Shown: positions 28,675 to 37,417, counted from the first letter of the stretch. The stretch is 55,798 nucleotides of DNA from Nocardioides sp. Root240 (GCF_001428825.1 NZ_LMIT01000015.1:216417-272214); one strand, 5' to 3'. The notes: generated by a model not told the origin, from the sequence alone. Program-made: numbers and translations.

Positions 28675-29669
28675 TGAGGGTCGAGGTGCTCGGCGCCGGG
28701 ATCGTCGGGCTGACGGTCGCCGACGAGCTGGTCCGACGTGGGCACGACGTCACGGTGGTCGATCCGCGACCGGCCCTCGGGGCGTCGTACGCCGCCGCGG
28801 GGATGCTGAGCCCCACCGCCGAGGTCTGGTACGGCGAGGAGGACCTGCTGCGCCTCGGCTCCGCGTCCCTGCGGATGTGGCCGGAGCTCGCCCGGCGGCT
28901 GGGCGTGGAGCTGCGGCAGCACGGCACCCTCCTGGTCGGGTACGACGCCGGCGACCTCCAGCAGGTCGACCGGCAGGTCGAGCTGCTGACGCGGCACGGT
29001 CACGACGCCCAGCTGCTCGACCGTGCCGGGGTCCGCGACCGCGAGCCCGCGCTGGCGCGGGTCACCGGTGGGGCGCTGCTCCCGGAGGAGGCGAGCGTCG
29101 ATCCGCGGGCCGTGTGCGACGCCCTGCTCGCACGGGTGCCGCTCGTCGGCGTACCGCGGGGAGCGGACGTCACCGTGGTCGCGACGGGAACCAGCCTCCC
29201 GCCGCCCTTCTCCGGCCTGGTGACCGGGGTGCGGGGCGAGATCCTCCGGCTGCGGACCGACGACCCGCCCCTGCGCACGGTGCGCGGCTGGGCCGCCGGC
29301 GAGCCGGTCTACCTGGTGCCGCGTGGCGGCGGCGGCCTCGTCCTCGGCGCGACGTCCGAGCGGCACGACGGCCCGCCCGTCGTGACGGCCGGCGGTGCGC
29401 TGCGCCTGCTCGCAGCGGCCCGACAGCTCTGGCCCGCGCTCGACCGGGCCGAGCTCGTCGAGGGCACCGCACGCGACCGGCCGGCGACGGCCGACGGCCT
29501 GCCGCTCGTCGGCCCGAGCGGTGTCGACGGCGTGCTGCTCGCCGCCGGCCACCACCGCCACGGCGTGCTGCTCGCGCCGCTGACGGCCCGGCTCGTGGCC
29601 GACCACCTGGAGGACGGCCACCTCGAGCCGGTCCTCGACCCCCGCCGCGCGATGGAAGGAGTGCGATGA
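28674..29669 (+). CDS. thiO: Glycine oxidase
   Basis: 331-residue FAD-dependent amine oxidase of the DAO family. The dinucleotide motif is VLGAGIVGLTVADEL at the N-terminus with VVDP for the ribose, and the C-terminus has the conserved GHHRHGVLLAPLTA. ThiO oxidises glycine to the imine (dehydroglycine) used in thiazole formation, the aerobic route. No thiH was seen, which fits. Overlaps thiS by 4 nt (ATGA). Confidence 0.9.
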   Translation: MRVEVLGAGIVGLTVADELVRRGHDVTVVDPRPALGASYAAAGMLSPTAEVWYGEEDLLRLGSASLRMWPELARRLGVELRQHGTLLVGYDAGDLQQVDRQVELLTRHGHDAQLLDRAGVRDREPALARVTGGALLPEEASVDPRAVCDALLARVPLVGVPRGADVTVVATGTSLPPPFSGLVTGVRGEILRLRTDDPPLRTVRGWAAGEPVYLVPRGGGGLVLGATSERHDGPPVVTAGGALRLLAAARQLWPALDRAELVEGTARDRPATADGLPLVGPSGVDGVLLAAGHHRHGVLLAPLTARLVADHLEDGHLEPVLDPRRAMEGVR

Positions 29670-29869
29670 CGATCACCTGGAACGGCGCGTCCGTGCGGAC
29701 CCCGCACACGACGCTCGCCGATCTGCTCCACGAACGACTGGGGGAGCCGCGACCCGAAGGGGTCGCGGTCGCCGTCAACGGGGAGGTGGTGCCGCGGTCG
29801 ACCTGGCCGGTGGCATCGCTGACCGACGGCGACGTGGTCGACGTGGTGACGGCGGTGCAGGGCGGATGA
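29666..29869 (+). CDS. thiS: Sulfur carrier protein ThiS
   Basis: 67-residue ubiquitin-like protein ending in the obligatory Gly-Gly (VVTAVQGG), the tail that is adenylated and thiocarboxylated to carry sulfur to ThiG. The VAVNGEVVPRSTW segment is typical. ATGA overlaps at both ends tie it to thiO and thiG. No thiF is visible here, so activation is probably done by an enzyme encoded elsewhere. Confidence 0.93.
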   Translation: MTITWNGASVRTPHTTLADLLHERLGEPRPEGVAVAVNGEVVPRSTWPVASLTDGDVVDVVTAVQGG

Positions 29870-30630
29870 CCGTTCTCACCATCGCCGGCGTCGAGCTGTC
29901 GTCGCGACTCCTCCTCGGGACCGGCGGCCTGCCGCGGGTGTCGCTGGTCGGCCCCGTCCTGGCCGCCGCGGAGCCGGCCCTGGTCACGGTCTCGATGCGT
30001 CGTGCGTCCTCGCTGGCCGACGGAGGGCTGCTCGCCGAGCTGCGGGCCGCCGGCGTCCGGCTGCTGCCGAACACCGCCGGCTGCCTGTCGGCCCGGGAGG
30101 CGGTGCTCACGGCGGAGCTGGCCCGCGAGGCGCTCGGCACCGACTGGGTGAAGCTCGAGGTGATCGGTGACGAGGCCTCGCTGCTGCCCGACGTGGTCGA
30201 GCTGCTGGACGCGGCCGAGCAGCTGGTCCGGCGCGGCTTCACCGTGCTGCCCTACGCGACCGACGACCCCGTGGTCGCCCGCCGGCTGGTCGATGCCGGC
30301 TGCGCGGCGGTGATGCCGCTGGGCTCGCCGATCGGCTCGGGCCTGGGCGTCCTGAACCCGCACGCCATCGCCGCGGTGCGGGCCGCGGTCGACGTCCCCG
30401 TGGTCCTCGATGCCGGCGTGGGTACGGCGAGCGACGCCGCCCTGGCGATGGAGCTCGGCTGCGACGCCGTCCTCGCCGCCACCGCCGTCACCCGGGCCGA
30501 CGACCCGGTGGTGATGGCCCGGGCGCTGCGGCTGGGCGTCGAGGCCGGGCGGCTGGCGTACGAGGCCGGCCGGATCCCGCGCCGGCCCACCGCCCGGGCG
30601 TCGAGCCCCGTGCTGGGGAGGATCGGGTGA
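29866..30630 (+). CDS. thiG: Thiazole synthase
   Basis: 254-residue TIM barrel that builds thiazole phosphate from deoxyxylulose 5-phosphate, dehydroglycine and ThiS thiocarboxylate. The Schiff-base lysine is Lys96 in DWVKLEVIGD; LPNTAGC and MPLGSPIGSGLG loops are intact. The stop (30628-30630) is immediately followed by repeat copy 3. Confidence 0.95.
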   Translation: MTVLTIAGVELSSRLLLGTGGLPRVSLVGPVLAAAEPALVTVSMRRASSLADGGLLAELRAAGVRLLPNTAGCLSAREAVLTAELAREALGTDWVKLEVIGDEASLLPDVVELLDAAEQLVRRGFTVLPYATDDPVVARRLVDAGCAAVMPLGSPIGSGLGVLNPHAIAAVRAAVDVPVVLDAGVGTASDAALAMELGCDAVLAATAVTRADDPVVMARALRLGVEAGRLAYEAGRIPRRPTARASSPVLGRIG

Positions 30631-30689
30631 GGGGTTGCGCGAGCTTGCGTCATAGGCTCCGTGGGCTGGAGCCCACGGACACAATGACG
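30631..30689 (+). repeat. Palindromic repeat, copy 3 (plus orientation), inside the thi operon
   Basis: Starts at the base after the thiG TGA with GGGGTTGC, then the 42-bp palindrome (30648-30689, GG centre, three mismatches in the right arm). Its last AATGACG supplies the ATG at 30684 proposed as the thiE2 start. Similarity to copy 1 continues about 18 bp into thiE2. As RNA it would form a long hairpin in the middle of the operon. Confidence 0.85.
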
Positions 30690-31244
30690 TTGGCTCGGTT
30701 GCTCGTGCTGACCGACCGCCACCAGGTCCCTTCCGGCCGGACGCTCGCCGACGTCCTGGCAGCGGTCGCGGACGGCGGCGCGACGAGCGTGCTGCTGCGG
30801 GAGTCCGACCTGCCCGACGACGAGCGCGCCGCGCTCGCCGCGGTTGCCCACGGGCGCGGGCTGTCGGTCATCGCCGCCCACCGTCCGGTGCCGGGCGGGG
30901 CAGGCGTCCACGTCCGTGCCACCGACCCGACACCGGCCGGGGGCCGGTGGGGGCGGTCCTGCCACGACCGCGTCGAGGTCGACCAGGCGGCGCGTGAGGG
31001 CGCGGCCTGGGTGACCCTGTCGCCATTCGCCCCGACCGCCAGCAAGCCGGGGCACGGTCCTCCGCTGGCGGCGTCGGCGTACGCCGGGTTGCCGGTGCCG
31101 ACGTACGCGCTCGGGGGGATCGGCCCCGCCAACGCCGCCGCGGCCCGGGCCGCCGGGGCCCACGGCGTGGCCGTGATGGGTGCCGTCATGCGGGCGCCGG
31201 ACCCGGCGGTCGTGGTCGCTGCGTTGCTCGAGGTGGTCGCATGA
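30684..31244 (+). CDS. ThiE/TenI family protein (second copy)
   Basis: About 186 residues starting LARLLVLTDRHQ, the usual family N-terminus. It keeps the barrel landmarks SPFAPTASKPGHGPPL, LGGIG and GVAVMGAVM, but the HLGADD-type motif is replaced by HVRATDP and NDR by AHR. It could be a thiamine phosphate synthase, a TenI thiazole tautomerase, or a salvage variant. Start ATG 30684 lies inside repeat copy 3; the frame is open back to GTG 30627 (GTGA overlap with thiG), which would add 19 residues encoded by the repeat. Confidence 0.75.
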   Translation: MTLARLLVLTDRHQVPSGRTLADVLAAVADGGATSVLLRESDLPDDERAALAAVAHGRGLSVIAAHRPVPGGAGVHVRATDPTPAGGRWGRSCHDRVEVDQAAREGAAWVTLSPFAPTASKPGHGPPLAASAYAGLPVPTYALGGIGPANAAAARAAGAHGVAVMGAVMRAPDPAVVVAALLEVVA

Positions 31245-31939
31245 ACCCGCCCGTCGTCGTCACGATCGCCGCAACCGACCCCGGCGGGGGCGCGGGCGTC
31301 GCGGCGGACCTCGCGACCTTCGCCGCGCTGGGCGTCCACGGTGCGTGCGTCGTCACCGCCGTCACCGTCCAGGACACGACCGCGGTGCACGCCGTCCACC
31401 CGCTGCCCACCGCCGTCGTGCTCGCGCAGCTGGACGCCGTGCTGGCCGACCTGCCGGTCGCGGTGATCAAGACCGGCATGCTCGCGACCGTCGAGACGGT
31501 CTCCTGCCTGAGCACCCGCCTGGCCGATGTCCCAGGCACACGACCCCGGCTCGTGGTCGACCCGGTGCTGCGCGCCAGCACGGGCGCGACGCTCGCGACC
31601 GACGAGGTCGTCGCGGCCTACCGGGAGCACCTGTTGCCGCTCGCCGACGTCGTCACGCCGAACGAGGACGAGTGGGTCGCGCTCGGCCGGCCCACGGGCG
31701 CGCACGTCCTGGTCACCCGCGGCGGTGACATCCCGACGACCAACGACCACGGCACCGGCTGCACGCACAGCAGCGCGCTGGCGTCGTACCTGGCCCGGGG
31801 CGAGGACCTCGCCACTGCCGCGCTCCGCGCCGACGCCTTCGTCGCCCGACAGCTCCACCTCAGCAAGGACTGGACCCTCGGCCGCGGCCGGGGACCCGTC
31901 GCCCACCTGCACGCCCCCACCGAAGGAGTCACTCCATGA
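31241..31939 (+). CDS. thiD: Hydroxymethylpyrimidine (phosphate) kinase, compact form
   Basis: 232-residue ribokinase-fold enzyme that phosphorylates HMP and HMP phosphate. Present: IAATDPGGGAG at the N-terminus, VIKTGML, VVDPVLRASTG, VTPNEDEW and the anion-hole motif DHGTGCTHSSALA. It is about 30 residues shorter than common ThiD proteins: the segment after VTPNEDEW and the lid before HGTGC are reduced, and the usual KGGH is RGGD. ATGA overlaps at both ends. Confidence 0.85.
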   Translation: MNPPVVVTIAATDPGGGAGVAADLATFAALGVHGACVVTAVTVQDTTAVHAVHPLPTAVVLAQLDAVLADLPVAVIKTGMLATVETVSCLSTRLADVPGTRPRLVVDPVLRASTGATLATDEVVAAYREHLLPLADVVTPNEDEWVALGRPTGAHVLVTRGGDIPTTNDHGTGCTHSSALASYLARGEDLATAALRADAFVARQLHLSKDWTLGRGRGPVAHLHAPTEGVTP

Positions 31940-33606
31940 CCGTCCACCCCGTCCACCCCGCCCACACCCGCATCGAGGTCGGCGACCTGGCCGTCCCGTT
32001 CACCCGCGTCGCGCTCACCAACGGCGAGACCTTCGACCGCTACTGCACGTCCGGCCCCGGCTCCGACCCCGAGGTGGGCCTGCCGCCGCTGCGCGCGGCC
32101 TGGATCGAGGGACGCGCCGACACGACGTCGTACGACGGCAGGGAGGAGCAGCTGCTCGACAACGGCCGCTCGGCGGTGCGTCGCGGAGAGGCCCAGGACC
32201 CGTGGCGGGGTGCGAGGCGGCGCCCACGCCGCGGAGGGAACGTCACGCAGATGGCCTACGCCCGGGCGGGGACCGTGACCGAGGAGATGCGCTACGTCGC
32301 CGCGCGCGAGCAGTGCGACGTCGAGCTGGTGCGCAGCGAGGTCGCCGCGGGCCGGGCGATCATCCCGGCCAACGTGAACCACCCCGAGTCGGAGCCGATG
32401 ATCATCGGCAAGCGGTTCCTGGTGAAGGTGAACGCCAACATCGGCAACTCCGCGGTCACCTCGTCGATCGCGGAGGAGGTCGACAAGCTCACCCACGCGA
32501 TCACGTGGGGCGCCGACACGGTGATGGACCTCAGCACCGGCGAGGACATCCACACCACCCGCGAGTGGATCGTCCGAAACTCGCCGGTGCCGATCGGGAC
32601 GGTGCCGATCTACCAGGCGCTCGAGAAGGTCAACGGCGAGGCGGACAAGCTGACGTGGGAGGTCTTCCGCGACACCGTGATCGAGCAGTGCGAGCAGGGC
32701 GTCGACTACATGACGATCCACGCCGGCGTGCTGCTGCGGTACGTCCCGCTGACCGCGAACCGCGTGACCGGGATCGTCAGCCGCGGCGGCTCGATCATGG
32801 CCGGCTGGTGCCTGGCCCACCACGAGGAGAACTTCCTCTACACCCACTTCGACGAGCTCTGTGAGATCTTCCGCCAGTACGACGTGTCCTTCTCCCTCGG
32901 CGACGGCCTGCGCCCCGGTGCCACCGCCGACGCCAACGACGAGGCCCAGCTCTCCGAGCTGCGCACCCTGGCCGAGCTGACCGAGCGGGCGTGGGCGTAC
33001 GACGTGCAGGTGATGGTCGAGGGTCCCGGCCACGTCCCGCTGAACCTCGTCGAGGAGAACGTGCGGCTGCAGCAGGACTGGTGCCACGGCGCGCCCTTCT
33101 ACACGCTGGGGCCCTTGGCGACCGACATCGCGCCGGGCTACGACCACATCACCTCGGCGATCGGTGCGGCCGCGATCGCGATGCACGGCACCGCGATGCT
33201 CTGCTACGTCACCCCGAAGGAGCACCTCGGTCTCCCCAACCGCGACGACGTGAAGACCGGCGTGATCACCTACAAGCTCGCCGCCCACTCCGCCGACGTC
33301 GCCAAGGGGCACCCCGGCGCCCGGGACTGGGACGACGCCCTGTCGAAGGCCCGCTTCGAGTTCCGCTGGCACGACCAGTTCGCGCTCTCGCTCGACCCGG
33401 TGACGGCGGAGTCCTTCCACGACGAGACGCTGCCGGCGGAGAACGCCAAGACCGCGCACTTCTGCTCGATGTGCGGGCCGAAGTTCTGCTCGATGCGGAT
33501 CAGCCAGGACGTCCGGGAGCGGTTCGCGGCCGACGGGATGGCGCAGAAGTCGGCGGAGTTCGTCGAGCTGGGGGGGACGGTCTACGTGGAGCCGGAGGCG
33601 TCCTGA
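31936..33606 (+). CDS. thiC: Phosphomethylpyrimidine synthase
   Basis: 556-residue radical-SAM enzyme that rearranges aminoimidazole ribotide to HMP phosphate. The C-terminal cluster motif CSMCGPKFCSM (~residues 510-520) binds the 4Fe-4S centre; blocks MEGPGHVP-like VEGPGHVPLN, FSLGDGLRPG and LGPLATDIAPGYDH are intact. Last gene of the riboswitch operon. Its final 25 nt overlap the convergent YdeI-like gene. Confidence 0.96.
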   Translation: MTVHPVHPAHTRIEVGDLAVPFTRVALTNGETFDRYCTSGPGSDPEVGLPPLRAAWIEGRADTTSYDGREEQLLDNGRSAVRRGEAQDPWRGARRRPRRGGNVTQMAYARAGTVTEEMRYVAAREQCDVELVRSEVAAGRAIIPANVNHPESEPMIIGKRFLVKVNANIGNSAVTSSIAEEVDKLTHAITWGADTVMDLSTGEDIHTTREWIVRNSPVPIGTVPIYQALEKVNGEADKLTWEVFRDTVIEQCEQGVDYMTIHAGVLLRYVPLTANRVTGIVSRGGSIMAGWCLAHHEENFLYTHFDELCEIFRQYDVSFSLGDGLRPGATADANDEAQLSELRTLAELTERAWAYDVQVMVEGPGHVPLNLVEENVRLQQDWCHGAPFYTLGPLATDIAPGYDHITSAIGAAAIAMHGTAMLCYVTPKEHLGLPNRDDVKTGVITYKLAAHSADVAKGHPGARDWDDALSKARFEFRWHDQFALSLDPVTAESFHDETLPAENAKTAHFCSMCGPKFCSMRISQDVRERFAADGMAQKSAEFVELGGTVYVEPEAS

Positions 33607-34268
33607 GCCGCGCGGGCCGCGGCAGCCGCGCGCTCGGTCCACCTCGGAATCTCGCCGTAGCGCTGGCTCGGGATGAGCTCCCCTGCGGCGGACTCCTCGA
33701 CCAGCTGGGTCATCCGGCGGTCGCGGGTGCTCTGCTGCTTGGCCGAGAGAACCCAGTTGGTGCAGACGCGGCGGTAGGTGCGGGTGGCGGCCTCCCAGTA
33801 GGCGGTGGCCGCCGGCGAAGCGGCCAGCTGGGAGGCGTACGGCTCGGGCAGGACGAGCTCGCCGTCGACCTCGTGGGTGTAGGGCGCCTGCTCCTTGCGC
33901 CGCTGCTCCCAGATGGCGAGGCCGCTGGGCTGCATCCTCCCGGCGGCGCGCAGCTGCTCGACGAGCTCGAGGTTGACCTTGCTCCAGTTGCTGGTCCTCT
34001 TGCGCGGCGACCACCGCTGGCGGACCGCGTCCTCGTCGATGCGCTGGGCGATCGAGTCGATCCAGCCCCAGCACAGGGCGACGGGCACGGCCTCGGCCCA
34101 GGTGAGCCCGCCGTCGGGGACGTGCTTCTTGTGGATGCCCATCCACAGCTCGGTCTCGGTGTCGTGGTGGGCCGCCAGCCAGGCGTCGAACTCGTCGGTG
34201 TCCGCGAAGAAGCGGGCGGGTCGCTCGGCCGAGCCGCCCATCCGGCCGGGGGTGGTGTCCTTCGCCAT
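33582..34268 (-). CDS. YdeI/OmpD-associated family protein
   Basis: 228 residues with the family pattern: ARFFADTDEFDAWLAAHH, ELWMGIHKK, LTWAEAVPVALCWGWIDS and RWSPRKRTSNWSKVN, then a conserved EAATRTYRRVCTNWVLSAKQ region. These cytoplasmic proteins are linked to bacteriocin or peptide protection in some species, but the mechanism is unknown. Its 3' end overlaps the thiC end by 25 nt; it is divergent from the asparaginase gene. Confidence 0.82.
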   Translation of the reverse strand: MAKDTTPGRMGGSAERPARFFADTDEFDAWLAAHHDTETELWMGIHKKHVPDGGLTWAEAVPVALCWGWIDSIAQRIDEDAVRQRWSPRKRTSNWSKVNLELVEQLRAAGRMQPSGLAIWEQRRKEQAPYTHEVDGELVLPEPYASQLAASPAATAYWEAATRTYRRVCTNWVLSAKQQSTRDRRMTQLVEESAAGELIPSQRYGEIPRWTERAAAAARAAQDASGST

Positions 34269-34306
34269 GGCACCAGCCTGTCACCCGGCTCCGACATCAT
34301 GGGCGC

Positions 34307-35314
34307 ATGACGCGTCCCACCATCGCCGTCGGAGCGCTGGGCGGCACCATCGCCTCGACCTCCAGCGTCGCCGACGGCAGCGAGATCGTGCCGACCCTCA
34401 CGGCGGAGCGGCTCGCGGCCGCCGTACCGGGGCTGGCGTCGGTCGCCGACGTCCGTGCGGAGACCCTGGCGCAGCTGCCGAGCCCGTCGCTCGACGAGCC
34501 GACGATCCTGCGCACCCTGCTGTGGGCGCGCGAGGTCGTCGACGCGGGCGCGACCGGGGTGGTGATCACGCAGGGCACCGACACGCTCGAGGAGTCGGCG
34601 TACCTGCTCGACCTGTTCTGGGACCGTCCCGAGCCTCTGGTCGTCACCGGTGCGATGCGCTCGCCGCAGGCCGCGGGCGCCGACGGCCCGGCCAACCTGC
34701 TCACCGCGGTGCGCTGCGCGGCCGAGCGGCAGTCGCGCGAGCGCGGGGCCCTGGTCGCCTTCGACGACGAGATCCACCAGGCGCGGTGGGTCGCCAAGAC
34801 CGACTCGATGGCGACCGGCGCCTTCCGCTCGCCGGTGTTCGGCCCGATCGGGCGGTGCGTCGAGGCGGAGGTCGGGTACGGCGTACCGGCGGGCCGGGTG
34901 CCGCCCCTGCGGCTGTCCTCCGGCCAGGAGACCGGCGACCCGAGGGTCCCGCTCGTGACGACCTACCTCGGCGACGACGGGTACCTCCTCGACGCCATCC
35001 GCGCTGACGAGGTCGACGGCGTGGTCGTCGCGGGCTTCGGTGCCGGCCACGTCTCCCCGACGATGGCGCAGGCGATCGGGCGGCTCGCCCGCCAGGTGCC
35101 GGTCGTCTTCGCCTCCCGCACCGGCTCCGGTCCGACCGGACGGGCGATGTACGGCTACCCGGGCTCCGAGATCGACCTGATCGAGCGGGGCGCGGTCGGC
35201 GCCGGGTGGCTGCCCCCGGTGAAGGCGCGGCTGCTGCTGTGGGCCCTGGCCCTGAGGGGCCCGCTCGCGCGGGCCGACGTGGCGGCCGAGTTCGAGGCGC
35301 GCGGGCGGCTCTGA
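34307..35314 (+). CDS. Asparaginase
   Basis: 335 residues with both catalytic threonine motifs: GALGGTIAST (~residues 8-17) and TQGTDTLEES (~87-96), plus the downstream Lys in WVAKTDSM. It hydrolyses L-asparagine to aspartate and ammonia. No signal peptide, so a cytoplasmic type I-like enzyme. Monocistronic between two minus-strand genes. Confidence 0.9.
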   Translation: MTRPTIAVGALGGTIASTSSVADGSEIVPTLTAERLAAAVPGLASVADVRAETLAQLPSPSLDEPTILRTLLWAREVVDAGATGVVITQGTDTLEESAYLLDLFWDRPEPLVVTGAMRSPQAAGADGPANLLTAVRCAAERQSRERGALVAFDDEIHQARWVAKTDSMATGAFRSPVFGPIGRCVEAEVGYGVPAGRVPPLRLSSGQETGDPRVPLVTTYLGDDGYLLDAIRADEVDGVVVAGFGAGHVSPTMAQAIGRLARQVPVVFASRTGSGPTGRAMYGYPGSEIDLIERGAVGAGWLPPVKARLLLWALALRGPLARADVAAEFEARGRL

Positions 35315-35339
35315 GCAACCCGCGCGCCCCGCTCAGGCC

Positions 35340-36128
35340 TCAGCTCTGGCGCGACGTCCCGATCGACCACTTGCTCGTGCGGGTGCCGTGGTTGACCCAG
35401 CAGTGGTAGCCGTCGGACCACGTCGCGCAGTTGCTGCTGTCGACGTTGCGCTCGGCTGTGATCGAGAAGGACGGCAGCTTGCCGTTGGCGACCCGCACGT
35501 AGCGCTGCATCTGCAGCTGCGCGATCCCCGAGATTCCCGTCGCGTGGTAGTGCCGGCCACGCGTGATCGACGACGACGCGACCTTGGAGCCGGGGTTGCA
35601 GAACTTCACGTGGCCCACGGTCGTGCCCGCAGAGACGCCGTAGAAGCCGACGCCGAGGTCGACCGGGTAGCTCTTGCAGGTGGTGGTGTTCCTGACGTCC
35701 TTGCCGAGCGAGTACGAGCTCGAGAGCACCTTCACCGTGCCGGTGCTGCGGATGTCGAAGTTCATCCAGCCCCAGTCCTCGTCGCCCTTGCGGTTGCCGA
35801 TCGTCGCCGTGACGTCGACGAGGAAGAAGTCGTACCTGTTGTTCTGGTCCAGGATCTTGTAGCTGGTCATCACGAGTGACACGTTGCCCGTGGCCTTCGG
35901 GAAGTTGTTGCTGGAGTAGTTGTAGCCGCTGCATCCCGGACAGACGCGGCTGTAGGTGAAGGACGCCTGCTTGTACTGGCGGTTGCGGGCGGTCTGGAAG
36001 GCGGGCACGTCGCGGGCGAGGACAGGACCAGCACCGCTGCCGGTGGCTGCGGAGCCGGGTCCCGAGGCGGGGACGAGGGTGGTGAACGCGAGGACGACCG
36101 CGCTGACGAGGACGATGAGACGACGCAT
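35340..36128 (-). CDS. Secreted protein of unknown function
   Basis: 262 residues from ATG 36128, with GGGAG 6 nt upstream. A signal peptide covers about residues 1-28. The mature protein has six or more Cys (CPGC near residue 63, others at NTTTCKSYP, KFCNPG, SSNCATW, YHCWVN), suggesting disulfides, and is rich in Ser, Thr and Tyr. I do not recognise the fold. Likely extracellular. Confidence 0.65.
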   Translation of the reverse strand: MRRLIVLVSAVVLAFTTLVPASGPGSAATGSGAGPVLARDVPAFQTARNRQYKQASFTYSRVCPGCSGYNYSSNNFPKATGNVSLVMTSYKILDQNNRYDFFLVDVTATIGNRKGDEDWGWMNFDIRSTGTVKVLSSSYSLGKDVRNTTTCKSYPVDLGVGFYGVSAGTTVGHVKFCNPGSKVASSSITRGRHYHATGISGIAQLQMQRYVRVANGKLPSFSITAERNVDSSNCATWSDGYHCWVNHGTRTSKWSIGTSRQS

Positions 36129-36201
36129 GGATGACTCCCGAGATCGAAGGGTGCGTCTCCCCATCCTCGGCCCGGGGCGCCCGCGCCAAACCCGGTCGGG
36201 A

Positions 36202-37404
36202 TCAGCGCACGCCGGAGGGCGAGTCCGGCGGGCGATGGGGGAGCACCGTCGCGACGTAGTCGCGTGCGGAGTCGAAGATGTCGACCTCGTGGCCGGCCTG
36301 CGCTGACAGGGCCCAGCGGTGCTCCATCACCTCGTGGAAGAGCTCGGGGGGAGCGATCCGGTCGGCCAGGCCGGCCGGGAGCAGCGCGACGATCGGGTTG
36401 TAGATGGTGGTGAGCCAGCGGTGGGCCACGACTGCGCGGTCCTCGTCGTCGTACCCGAAGTGGGCGGTGAAGGCGGCCAGGTCGTTGAGCAGCTTGCGCG
36501 CCTGGCTGTCCTCGGCCGAGAGGCCCGTCAGCTCGCGCAGCTCGCGCCGGTGGTGGCCGGCCTCGACGACCTTCGGCTGGATCCGGACCCGGTCCGACGC
36601 CGCCTGGACGTCGAGCTCGTCGACGTCGAAACCGAGGTCGTTGAGGCGTGCGATCCGCTGCTCGATCCGGTACCACTCGTCGGCGCCGAACTCCTCCGCC
36701 GCGGTGAGCTCGTCCCAGAGCGAGTGGTACTGCTCGGCCAGCTGCGCGACGACGGCCTGGCCGTCGACCTCGATGTCGGTGTCGCCGCTCGCCTGGAGGT
36801 CGAGCAGCTCGGCGAAGATGTTCTCGACCCCGACCGTGACGTCGTGCTCGCGCATCGCGTCGGACACGCTCGCACGCAGCTCGCCGGTCTCCGCGTCGAC
36901 GAGGAAGGCCGCGAAACCGCCGGCGCTACGGCGGAAGAGGGCGTTCGACAGCGAGACGTCGCCCCAGAAGAAGCCGGCCAGGTGGAGCCGCACGAGGAGG
37001 ACGACGAGGGCGTCGACCAGCGCCGGTACCTGCTCGGCGCGCAGCCCGTGCTGGAAGACCGTGCGGTACGGCAGCGAGTAGTGCAGGTGCTCGGTCAGCA
37101 GCGCCGCGGGCAGCGGCTCGCCCGCGTCGTCGACCCGGCCCGTCACGACGCCCCGCGGTACGACGGCCGGTTGGTCGAGGCGCTGGAGGTCGCGCAGCAG
37201 CTCGTACTCGCGCAGGGCGATCTCCTCGGTCGTCTCCTTGACCGCGAGGAACTGGCGGTTCACCTGGACCACCCGCACGACGTGGCGCGACAGTCCGAGA
37301 GGAAGGTTCACGACGTACCAGTCCTCCCAGTCCGCCAGCGGGCGCGACCAGGGCAGCCGGAACAGGGCCGGATCGGTGCGCGCGGCGACAACGTGGAGCG
37401 CCAT
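36202..37404 (-). CDS. DUF4032 domain protein with kinase-like motif
   Basis: 400 residues matching the actinobacterial DUF4032 family. The N-terminal half resembles lipopolysaccharide-kinase folds: FLAVKETTEEIALREYELL, then LHLAGFFWGDVSLSNALF, which looks like a kinase catalytic loop (Asp..Asn), and AAFLVDAETGEL. The C-terminal half is the DUF4032 helical region. The substrate is unknown. ATG 37404 has TAGGTT 7 nt upstream (leaderless arrangement). Divergent from the sugar ABC operon. Confidence 0.8.
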   Translation of the reverse strand: MALHVVAARTDPALFRLPWSRPLADWEDWYVVNLPLGLSRHVVRVVQVNRQFLAVKETTEEIALREYELLRDLQRLDQPAVVPRGVVTGRVDDAGEPLPAALLTEHLHYSLPYRTVFQHGLRAEQVPALVDALVVLLVRLHLAGFFWGDVSLSNALFRRSAGGFAAFLVDAETGELRASVSDAMREHDVTVGVENIFAELLDLQASGDTDIEVDGQAVVAQLAEQYHSLWDELTAAEEFGADEWYRIEQRIARLNDLGFDVDELDVQAASDRVRIQPKVVEAGHHRRELRELTGLSAEDSQARKLLNDLAAFTAHFGYDDEDRAVVAHRWLTTIYNPIVALLPAGLADRIAPPELFHEVMEHRWALSAQAGHEVDIFDSARDYVATVLPHRPPDSPSGVR

Positions 37405-37411
37405 GTCGCAG

Positions 37412-37417
37412 AACCTA
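37412..37417 (-). promoter_or_regulatory. -10 element of a likely leaderless promoter (DUF4032)
   Basis: TAGGTT on the minus strand lies 7 nt before the ATG at 37404. Confidence 0.5.

Noticed and set aside
30627..30683. GTG 30627 as the definite thiE2 start
   Set aside because: The added residues are encoded by the repeat and have no counterpart in the family; kept only as an alternative.
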